The translations under genes and the position numbers were made by a program. A stretch of 64,000 nucleotides of DNA from Nitrospirillum sp034427435 (GTDB taxonomy: Bacteria > Pseudomonadota > Alphaproteobacteria > Azospirillales > Azospirillaceae). Of this stretch, positions 46,134-53,801 are shown piece after piece. Positions within the stretch are counted from its first letter, which is position 1; each line of letters begins with the position of its first letter. Below the pieces are notes generated by a model. The model was not told the DNA's origin and did no database searches. It worked only from the letters and a program-made list of their open reading frames with translations. The DNA lies in the NCBI RefSeq assembly GCF_034427435.1, contig NZ_JAXQNP010000004.1, positions 186,001 to 250,000 on the forward strand. The letters run 5' to 3'.

Positions 46134-47055
46134 CGCCGCTGCTCTCCTCCGGTGGGATGGCGGGTTCTGCCGCCTCCGGCGCCTCCTCCGGGGCGGCCAG
46201 GCCGCCGGCCGCGAGGATGGCGCCGATGTCGGGGATGACGCGCTCCAGGAAGCCGGTGCGGCGGAACAGGTCGCGGCAGGCGATGCGCACCTGCCGTTCC
46301 GGCGGCTCTTGCCCACCTTTTCCCTTCAGGATGCGCGCCGCCACCTGGAAGGCCGCCGGCACCACCGTCTCGAACTTGTAGAGGTCGGCCACGTCATAGA
46401 CGAAGCTCTGCGGCTTGCCCCGGTGCAGGAAGCCGATGGCCGGCGCATACCCCGCCGCCAGGATGGCGGCCTCGCACAGGCCATAGAGGCAGGCGTTGGC
46501 CGCCGAGAGGCAGCGGTTGGGCAGGTCGCCGCCGGTCCAATCCTCCTGGTCATAGCGGCGGGCCTTCCAGGTCACCCCATGGCGCTGGGCCAGCAGTTGG
46601 TACATCGCCCGCACCCGGGCGCCCTCCATTCCCCGCAACTGGTCCACCGACCGCCGCTCCGGCGGTTCCTCCCCGAAGCGGCGGCGGAACATCTCGCGCA
46701 CCACGTTCAGGCGCGCGGTTTCATCCAGGGCGGTGCGGGCCTGGAACAGCAGCAGGTCGGCCCTGGCCCCGCCCGGCTGGCCGGCGGCGTAGAGGCGCAC
46801 GCCGGCTTCCCCCACCCAGATCAGCAGGCAGCCCACCCGGGCGCACAGCACCACCGCGGCGTGGGAAACACGGGTGCCCGGCTCCAGCATCAGGCAGGCC
46901 AGGCCGCCCACCGGGATCTGCATGCGGGTGCCGTTCTGGTCCACCAGGACGAAGGCGCCGTCCAACACGTCCAGTTGCCCATATTCCAGGAACAGGATGG
47001 CCGACCGCTCCTTCAACGGTATGGGGCGCAGCGGAACAAAGGGCGCCTCGGCCAT
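46114..47055 (-). CDS. cas1: Cas1e, CRISPR integrase
   Basis: 313 residues, type I-E size. Marks: an N-terminal beta domain (RSAILFLEYGQLDVLDGAFVL), then the helical catalytic domain with SAANACLYGL, GFLHRGKPQSFVYDVADLYK and the metal-binding Glu/His/Asp set. With Cas2 it inserts new spacers at the leader end. The stop overlaps cas2. Confidence 0.96.
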   Translation of the reverse strand: MAEAPFVPLRPIPLKERSAILFLEYGQLDVLDGAFVLVDQNGTRMQIPVGGLACLMLEPGTRVSHAAVVLCARVGCLLIWVGEAGVRLYAAGQPGGARADLLLFQARTALDETARLNVVREMFRRRFGEEPPERRSVDQLRGMEGARVRAMYQLLAQRHGVTWKARRYDQEDWTGGDLPNRCLSAANACLYGLCEAAILAAGYAPAIGFLHRGKPQSFVYDVADLYKFETVVPAAFQVAARILKGKGGQEPPERQVRIACRDLFRRTGFLERVIPDIGAILAAGGLAAPEEAPEAAEPAIPPEESSGDDGHRG

Positions 47056-47061
47056 GGCGGC

Positions 47062-47727
47062 TCAGACCGGGGGCAGGGGGCGCAGCAGCAGCAGGCCGCA
47101 GCCATAGGCCCGGGCCTTGCCCACACCGGCCAGCAGGGCGTCGGCCAGACGCTTGGGGTCCCGCACGTGCAGCACGCCGTCATAGTCCGCCACCGCGAAG
47201 CGCGCGGGCTGGGCGCCCTTGCGGGGCACGGCCACCTGCCGATAGCCGGTGGCCGAACACCGCTCCGCCTCGAAGGCCACGCCCAGACGGTCGGCGCGGG
47301 CGTACAGCCAGGACAGGGCGGCCGCTTCCTTCTCCTCCACCGTCAGCGCCTCCCCCTTGCGGGTGCGGGCGTGCATGACGGCGTCCACCCGCAGGCCGCG
47401 CTGTCCCGGCCGCGCCACGCTGGCGGCGGGGTTGGCGCGCAGGCTGAAGGCATAGGCGCCGCCCTCCGGCGGGGCGGGGGCGTAGGGCTTGGTCTCCACC
47501 ACCCAGATGCCGGTGTCGGCCAGCGGCGGGCGGCGGGAGACGACCAGGAAGCGCCCCGGTTCCGTCTCGCGGTACAGGAAGTCGCGCGCCGCGTCCGGGT
47601 CGTCGCCGAACAGGGTCCACACCAGCCGGTGCCCCTGGTCGGTCTGGCTCTGGTCCAGCAGCAGGCGGGCCAGGTTGCGGGCGGCCGGCGCGTCCTGGCG
47701 CAGATGGGCGCGGGTGATGAAGCTCAT
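47062..47727 (-). CDS. cas6e: Cas6e (CasE), crRNA endoribonuclease
   Basis: 221 residues from ATG 47727, which overlaps the cas5e stop (ATGA); an in-frame extension to 47952 lies inside cas5e. Opening SFITRAHLRQDAP. The C-terminal glycine-rich loop GVGKARAYGCGLLLLRPL is the Cas6e RNA-binding hallmark. It cuts the repeat hairpin and stays on the crRNA. Both loop variants of the repeats (GCAT and AGGC) must be handled by this single enzyme. Confidence 0.95.
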   Translation of the reverse strand: MSFITRAHLRQDAPAARNLARLLLDQSQTDQGHRLVWTLFGDDPDAARDFLYRETEPGRFLVVSRRPPLADTGIWVVETKPYAPAPPEGGAYAFSLRANPAASVARPGQRGLRVDAVMHARTRKGEALTVEEKEAAALSWLYARADRLGVAFEAERCSATGYRQVAVPRKGAQPARFAVADYDGVLHVRDPKRLADALLAGVGKARAYGCGLLLLRPLPPV

Positions 47728-48530
47728 GCCGCGTCCCCCTCGCCGACGATGGGCGCCCGCCAGGACAGCCGTCCCTCCCGCCGGTCGGTGAAATGCCAGC
47801 GGGCGCGGTCGTCCACGGCGTCGCGGCGCTGGCGGTGTTCCCCGTCCTCGTCCCCGGCCAGCACCCGGGCCTCCTCCGCGTCCAGGCCGGCGTCCCACTC
47901 GAACCAGACGTCGCGGGCTGCGTCGGCGGGCGGTCGCACGCGCGTCAGCCACGACGGCAGCTTCAGGCCGGCGGCACCCTCCGCCGCGTCATAGGCGCTG
48001 AAGGCCGCCAGCAGACCCTCGGCGGCCAGCGTGCGGGGGCGGGGTGGGCGCCCCAGCGGGCAGCTCTTGCGCCCGAGGTAAAGGGTGTAGCGCGGCCGCG
48101 CCAGGGCGGCGGCCAGGGCCGGCAGGGCGGGTGCCGTGTCCCCCCGGTGCCACAGGGCCACGGTCGCCGCCGCCTCCAGCCGGTACAGGCGCTCGGACAG
48201 GACGGTGTTCACCTCGTCCTTGGGGCCGGCCAGCTCCTCCCGCCGGGTGCGCCACTGGGCGTTGCGGCGGGCCTTGGGCGCCTGGGCGGTGTGATAGTCG
48301 CGCAAGGGCCGGCCGGCCGCGTCCTGGCGGACGGCGAAGCCCAGGCCGGCCTCAAGCGCCGCGTGGCCGGCCGTATCCTGGCGCGTCAGGCCCAGGGCGG
48401 CCGCCACCAGGCCCAGGACGGCGGACTTGGACGGCAGGTCCCACACCGGGCGGCGCTCGCCCACCGCCACGGCGCCCCAGGCGGCCATGGGCCCTTGCAG
48501 GCGGAAGATCAGGAAGTCCCGGCTGGCCAT
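47724..48530 (-). CDS. cas5e: Cas5e (CasD), Cascade subunit
   Basis: 268 residues. Opening DFLIFRLQGPMAAWGAVAVGERRP is the Cas5e signature; PSKSAVLGLVAAALGL follows. It caps the 5' handle of the crRNA in Cascade. The start is 3 bp after the cas7e stop and the stop overlaps cas6e. Confidence 0.95.
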   Translation of the reverse strand: MASRDFLIFRLQGPMAAWGAVAVGERRPVWDLPSKSAVLGLVAAALGLTRQDTAGHAALEAGLGFAVRQDAAGRPLRDYHTAQAPKARRNAQWRTRREELAGPKDEVNTVLSERLYRLEAAATVALWHRGDTAPALPALAAALARPRYTLYLGRKSCPLGRPPRPRTLAAEGLLAAFSAYDAAEGAAGLKLPSWLTRVRPPADAARDVWFEWDAGLDAEEARVLAGDEDGEHRQRRDAVDDRARWHFTDRREGRLSWRAPIVGEGDAA

Positions 48531-48533
48531 GGC

Positions 48534-49643
48534 TCAGGCGCCGGCCCGGGCGGTGGCCGGCGCACTGGCGGCGGCATCGGTGACGGCGGCGCGGGCGGCG
48601 GCGATCAGGTCGGCCAGGCTGGCGCTGCCGGGATCGTCCACGTCCATCACATGGCTGGCCAGGTCCTCGTCATAGGCGCGCCTGAAGCCGTCGCGCAGGG
48701 CGGTTAGGCGGGCGACGGACTCCTGGTACTGGTCGGCCTCGCCCGGCCGCGCGCCCACCGGCAGTTGGAAGGCGCCGGCCAGGCTGCGCGGCGCCTCGTC
48801 CCCCGTTTCCAGCAGGGCGTAGCGCGCCTTGGCCCGGCTGGCATAGGCGTTCTGCTTGCCGCCCGGGCTGACGGTGGTGGCGGCGCGCACCAGGGCGGCG
48901 ACGGCGTCGGCGGCCAGTGCCGCGTCCCCCGCCAGGTTGTCCAGCAGCAGGCCGGCGTCGACACAGATGTACAGGTAGAACAGCCCGGCCCCGAACTCCT
49001 GCACGCCGATGAAGCCGGCGCCCCGGTCGGCCGCCTGGTCGGCGTTCTTGATGTCATCCACGGCGGTGTAATAGTCGTCCTCCACCACCGCGCGGTGGGT
49101 GGTGAAGGCGTGGGCCACCTGCACCGCCGCCTCGATGTTGTGGACCGGGTTGTCGGCCAGCATGCGGCCGAACATGGCGATGTCGGCGGCGCGCGGCTTG
49201 TCCTTCAGCACCAGGATGGACTTCTCCTCCAGCGCGTCGGGTTGGGCCATACGCTCGGCCAGGCCGGCGATGGCCTCCAGCTCATCCGGGCCCAGGTGCA
49301 CGAGCTGCTCGGTCAGGGCGACGGCACCCTTCTTGACCTTGCCCAGCTTGGCGACGGTGATCACCGCCTCCGCCCGGGCCACCGCGTCCTCCCGCGTCAG
49401 CCCCCGGGCGACCAGCGCGTCCACCAGCGCGCCGGCGAAGGCCTGCGACCGGGTGCCCAGCGCGCCGGGCAGTCCATCGGCGAAGACGGCGGAGGTGCGG
49501 AAGGCCCGCTTCAGGCTTTGCGAGGAGATGCGCAGCCGCTCCGCCCCGCCGAACAGCACGGTCTTGGGCCGGCCGGTATCGTCGCGGTTCAGGTTGGCGG
49601 CGGGGTAGGTGGTCAGCAGGTGCAGTTGCAGGAAACGCGGCAT
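48534..49643 (-). CDS. cas7e: Cas7e (Cse4/CasC), Cascade backbone
   Basis: 369 residues from ATG 49643, 2 bp after the cse2 stop. An in-frame start at 49781 lies inside cse2. Opening LQLHLLTTYPAANLNRDDTG and the segment RISSQSLKRAFR are typical of Cas7e, as is GAGLFYLYICVDAGLLLDNL. Six copies form the crRNA-covering filament of Cascade. Confidence 0.95.
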   Translation of the reverse strand: MPRFLQLHLLTTYPAANLNRDDTGRPKTVLFGGAERLRISSQSLKRAFRTSAVFADGLPGALGTRSQAFAGALVDALVARGLTREDAVARAEAVITVAKLGKVKKGAVALTEQLVHLGPDELEAIAGLAERMAQPDALEEKSILVLKDKPRAADIAMFGRMLADNPVHNIEAAVQVAHAFTTHRAVVEDDYYTAVDDIKNADQAADRGAGFIGVQEFGAGLFYLYICVDAGLLLDNLAGDAALAADAVAALVRAATTVSPGGKQNAYASRAKARYALLETGDEAPRSLAGAFQLPVGARPGEADQYQESVARLTALRDGFRRAYDEDLASHVMDVDDPGSASLADLIAAARAAVTDAAASAPATARAGA

Positions 49644-49645
49644 GG

Positions 49646-50344
49646 TCAGGCGGCTCCGGGTTCGGGGGCGTCTTCGCCAAAGGGGGTGGAAGGGGTGGGG
49701 GCGGCGGCGCTGCGGCCCGCCGGCTCCAGGCCGTAATAGGCGCGGGCCCAGGCGCGCCGCACCTGCGGCCGGGCGCGCCACAGGAACAGGCTGGCGCCCA
49801 GCTCGCCCACGGGCGCCGCCCGGCCCAGCAGGGCCACCAGGCGGCGGGCCTGGTCCATCAGCTCGGCCGCCGTCTCCACCCGCATCAGGCGCAGGAAGCG
49901 CGCCTCGGCCAGCAGGCGCGGCGTGCCGTCGTCCGGCCCGCCCAGTAGGGCGGCGGTCTTCCGGCCGGGCTGGTCGGCGCGCACATGGGCCAGGGTGGCG
50001 GCCACCACCACCAGGGCCTCATCCCACGCCAGGGGCAACAGGGTCTGCGGCTGCCATGCCCGGGCCGTTCGGTACAGCCGGCGGAAGGCTTCCTCCGTCA
50101 GGGCGGTGGCCAGGTCGGGCACGGGCCCGGTGCCGTCGTCGCGCGTGTCCAGGCGGCGCAGGCGGGCCAGGGCGGCGCGGTTGGGGTTGAGGTGGCCGTT
50201 GGCGGCGTCGGTCAGGCCATCCCACCACCCCTGGAACAGCGGCCGGAAATGGGTGACCAGATCGCGCGGGGGGCTGGAGAGGGCGCCGCCGGCGGGTATC
50301 GGGCCCGGATCGGCGGCGGGGGCGGGGGGTGGCGGGGTGGTCAA
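49646..50344 (-). CDS. cse2: Cse2 (CasB), Cascade small subunit
   Basis: 232 residues, all-helical. The conserved Cse2 core is present: NRAALARLRRL, the central FLRLMRVETAAELMDQARRLVALL, and the tail W-RAYYG. Two copies stabilise the R-loop in Cascade. The start is 51 bp after the cse1 stop. Confidence 0.92.
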   Translation of the reverse strand: MTTPPPPAPAADPGPIPAGGALSSPPRDLVTHFRPLFQGWWDGLTDAANGHLNPNRAALARLRRLDTRDDGTGPVPDLATALTEEAFRRLYRTARAWQPQTLLPLAWDEALVVVAATLAHVRADQPGRKTAALLGGPDDGTPRLLAEARFLRLMRVETAAELMDQARRLVALLGRAAPVGELGASLFLWRARPQVRRAWARAYYGLEPAGRSAAAPTPSTPFGEDAPEPGAA

Positions 50345-50395
50345 CGGCGTTCCCTTTTCCAGGTTCGGCGTGGGATGCGGCGGGAGGACGGCGGG

Positions 50396-52006
50396 TCAGG
50401 CGCGGGCCTTGCGGATGCCCATGCCGCCGGCCTTCAGTAGCCGCTTGCCCAGGTCGTCCCGGGCGTACAGCAGGCGGTGGGGGGATTGGTCGGTCAGGCC
50501 GTCCAGGTCCACCGTCTCATCGAAGATGCGCCAGGCGGCGGCCCGCAGCGTGCTGGTCCACCCCTCGCGCAGGTCGTGGTCGGCGGCCAGGCTCTCGCGG
50601 TGGCGCAGGCGCAGGGCCGTCACCAGGGCGCGGAAGGCGCCCTCCGTCTCCCGCCACAACCGTTCCGCCGGTTCCGGCAGGGCGTCCAGGGGCAGTGTCT
50701 CCGGCAAGCGGTAACCGTGGCCCTGGCGCTGTCCGTACAGCGCCAGCTTGGCGGCGAAGCGCACCGCCTGGGCCGTGGCCTCCGCCGCCTCCGCCGCCGC
50801 CAGCAGGGCGGCGCTCAGCGCCTTGCCCTCATCCCCCTGCACCGGCACCCAGGGCAGCCGCATCTCCAGCCACTGGCGGGCCTTCATGTTGTCCATGTCG
50901 AAGCCCAGGGCGCGTACGCCCTCATGGCCTAGTTGGTCCTCGATCTCGTCGCGCCGGTCCTGCCACAGCGCGACCACCCGCGCCGGGGCGCCGCGCAGGC
51001 CCCACCAGGCCAGCCAGTCGCCATAGTCGCTGGCCCCTGCCTGGGGGTGCAGGGGCAGCAGGCCGGCCTTCTTGTCCTCACGATAGGGCGACAGCGGATG
51101 CTGCCAGCCGCTGGCGTAGCTGGCGCCATAGTTCAGGGTGCGGTAGCCGGTGACCAGGGGGCCGCGCCCGCCGCCCAGGCCGCACGCCCCCTCCGCGGCG
51201 CCGAACACCAGGCGGATGCGGCGGGGGCAGGCGAAGAAGGCCATGGCCGGGCTGGTGTCGTCCGGCGTGGTGGCCTGGTCGTTCTTCGACACCCGCGTGG
51301 GGGACAGCCAGGGGAACACGCGCTCCGGCGCCGCCGCGACGTCGATGGGGTCATAGCCCGCATCCGGCACGTTGGCCCACAGCAGGTCCCACAGGGTGGC
51401 GACCTCCGTCCCGTCCGCCCGCTTGCGGCTGGGCGCCAGCAAGGTGGTCAGCGGCCCGCCGCCGCGCAGCGAGGTGCGGTGCCCCGCCCCGCCGGAGGGC
51501 GCGTAGGTCTGCAGGGTGATCAGCGCGGCGGCGGCATAGGGCAGGCACAGCGCCAGATCCTCCCGTCGCTTGATGAACAGGTCGGCGTTGTTCTTGACCG
51601 TGTTCTCGCCGGGCGCGTCGATCAGCAGGCCCGACAGGGGCCGCGCCTCGGCCCCGGCCAGGGCGTCCCAGTCCTGGAAGGCGGCCGGGCCGGTCGCGCC
51701 GTCACCCCCCGGGCCACCCCCCAGGTCGAAATAGGGCGCCAGCGGCGCCAGGGCGGCGGCCAGGTCCGCCGGCGTCGGCGGCGCGCCGAAGCGCCGCGCC
51801 CATGCCCGGTGCCCCGCCGGCCGCAGGGCCAGGAACAGCACACCGATCAGCCATTCCGTGACGGCGGCGTTCCAGTCCGGCCGGGGAAAGTCCAGCGCCA
51901 CCACCGGATCACCATCCGCCGTCAGCCCGGCCGGGCTGACCGCATGCCGGGCCCCGGAGGCGCGTCGCACGGGCAGCCAGGCATCGGTGATCAGGTTGAG
52001 GGGCAT
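50396..52006 (-). CDS. cse1: Cse1 (Cas8e/CasA), Cascade large subunit
   Basis: 536 residues. Opening NLITDAWLPVRRASGARHAV is the Cse1 signature. The middle holds the W/G-rich segment GAGHRTSLRGGGPLTTLL, and the C-terminal four-helix bundle covers about 400-536. It reads the PAM and recruits Cas3. The 221-bp region upstream is shared with the leader of array 2, which is transcribed the other way. Confidence 0.94.
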   Translation of the reverse strand: MPLNLITDAWLPVRRASGARHAVSPAGLTADGDPVVALDFPRPDWNAAVTEWLIGVLFLALRPAGHRAWARRFGAPPTPADLAAALAPLAPYFDLGGGPGGDGATGPAAFQDWDALAGAEARPLSGLLIDAPGENTVKNNADLFIKRREDLALCLPYAAAALITLQTYAPSGGAGHRTSLRGGGPLTTLLAPSRKRADGTEVATLWDLLWANVPDAGYDPIDVAAAPERVFPWLSPTRVSKNDQATTPDDTSPAMAFFACPRRIRLVFGAAEGACGLGGGRGPLVTGYRTLNYGASYASGWQHPLSPYREDKKAGLLPLHPQAGASDYGDWLAWWGLRGAPARVVALWQDRRDEIEDQLGHEGVRALGFDMDNMKARQWLEMRLPWVPVQGDEGKALSAALLAAAEAAEATAQAVRFAAKLALYGQRQGHGYRLPETLPLDALPEPAERLWRETEGAFRALVTALRLRHRESLAADHDLREGWTSTLRAAAWRIFDETVDLDGLTDQSPHRLLYARDDLGKRLLKAGGMGIRKARA

Positions 52007-52171
52007 CAGGCAACCTTAGTCGGCGGGTATGTGTCCGCTATCGGGTATTTGCATTTATGATTTCTGCTCTTGAGATATACAACCTAAAAGATGATGCGTG
52101 GACCCTCCTTCTTGCCGGTGCCGAAGGGCAAAATGGGCGCCGGGCTATCGGGCCTCCACGGCCGTTTTCGG

Positions 52172-52227
52172 GCGGTGGATTCTTGGACATTGTAAAAAGT
52201 ATTACAAATCAATAGCCTCCAGTTGGA
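52172..52227 (+). promoter_or_regulatory. Leader of CRISPR array 2
   Basis: 56 nt ending at the first repeat, related without gaps to the leader of array 1. AT-rich, with a TTGTAA-TTACAA inverted repeat. The block AATCAATAGCCTCCAG lies next to the repeat. The remaining 52007-52171 probably also holds the promoter of the cse1-cas2 operon. Confidence 0.78.
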
Positions 52228-53781
52228 GTGTTCCCCGCAGGCGCGGGGCTGAACCGGTGTCCGGGAAGATTGGCGTAACGGTCCAGCAGTGTTCCCCGCA
52301 GGCGCGGGGCTGAACCGCGCAACTTCACCTATTCCAACGCCATCATCCCGTGTTCCCCGCAGGCGCGGGGCTGAACCGCCTTACCAACCAGGATTTGCCT
52401 GCGGCTACGGGTGTTCCCCGCAGGCGCGGGGCTGAACCGCGCTGGACGTTGGCCAGGCCAGCCGACCGCTTGTGTTCCCCGCAGGCGCGGGGCTGAACCG
52501 CCTGGTCACCCACGAAAATGGCCATCGGGAGTGTGTTCCCCGCAGGCGCGGGGCTGAACCGGGTTGGCGGCGGCGGATGACGTCCAGGTCCAGGTGTTCC
52601 CCGCAGGCGCGGGGCTGAACCGATCGCCTTGGCGTCCTTCACCCCCTGCTTTTCGTGTTCCCCGCAGGCGCGGGGCTGAACCGCCCTGCAGAACACCAAG
52701 GCGACCACCAGCGATGTGTTCCCCGCAGGCGCGGGGCTGAACCGGAACAGGACTACATCAGGCTGGCCGGCGAACAGTGTTCCCCGCAGGCGCGGGGCTG
52801 AACCGGGCGACGGCACCGCCGTACTCCAGGACGGCATGTGTTCCCCGCAGGCGCGGGGCTGAACCGGCGGTGTATCAGCTCTCCGGATGCGTCGTGGGGT
52901 GTTCCCCGCAGGCGCGGGGCTGAACCGCGTTGTCCGGAATGCGCCGAAGCGGTGTTGGTGTGTTCCCCGCAGGCGCGGGGCTGAACCGCTATGGCCGCCA
53001 CAAACTAGACCCGGCCCCCAGTGTTCCCCGCAGGCGCGGGGCTGAACCGGTGGCGGGGGCGAAGCTGCGACGACGGACCAGGTGTTCCCCGCAGGCGCGG
53101 GGCTGAACCGCACCGGGGATGGGCCGCCCTGCCCCCGCTGATGTGTTCCCCGCAGGCGCGGGGCTGAACCGCTGGGTGGACCGGGGGTTGATCACGGCCG
53201 ACCGTGTTCCCCGCAGGCGCGGGGCTGAACCGTCGTCCCTGTCTATCGACATTCCCATGTCGGAGTGTTCCCCGCAGGCGCGGGGCTGAACCGAGGTGTA
53301 CAACAACCTGTCTCAGGCCCAGAAGGTGTTCCCCGCAGGCGCGGGGCTGAACCGCTGGTCAGGTCCAGATCCGCGACGGTCAGGCCGTGTTCCCCGCAGG
53401 CGCGGGGCTGAACCGCTCGCAGTACGGCCCGTCCCACAGCGCCTCGAGTGTTCCCCGCAGGCGCGGGGCTGAACCGTAGGCCCGCAGCACCAGCTTGCAC
53501 AGGTCGATGTGTTCCCCGCAGGCGCGGGGCTGAACCGGAGATCGGTGATGCCCGATGGATCATTTATCCGTGTTCCCCGCAGGCGCGGGGCTGAACCGCA
53601 CGATGCAGAACCGCGACGTGCCGGGGTCTTGTGTTCCCCGCAGGCGCGGGGCTGAACCGCTCCAGCAGATCGACAGCATCGCCAAGAGCATGTGTTCCCC
53701 GCAGGCGCGGGGCTGAACCGGTGCCAATTCGGCGGGTTGGCAACCGCCATAAGTGTTCCCCGCAGGCGCGGGGCTGCCGCT
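52228..53781 (+). CRISPR. CRISPR array 2, type I-E, 26 repeats and 25 spacers
   Basis: 29-bp repeats from 52228 to 53753 at a 61-62 bp period; spacers 32-33 nt. Each repeat starts GTGTTCCCCGC, has AGGC in the loop and ends GCGGGGCTGAACCG. All but the last look identical; the last (53753) keeps about 24 bases, then diverges, which marks it as the leader-distal end. It is transcribed on the + strand, opposite to the cas genes, and converges on the 3' end of cas3. Confidence 0.97.
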
Positions 53782-53801
53782 CCTGGCGCTTCCGCTCGTC
53801 C

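Noticed and set aside
52343..53750. Open frames across array 2 with repeated FSPAPAGNT-like peptides
   Set aside because: Same cause: translated CRISPR repeats and spacers.
53782..53801. Remnant of a separate gene between array 2 and cas3
   Set aside because: The coding-like signal at 53802-53917 is the shifted 3' end of cas3; only about 20 bp remain unexplained.
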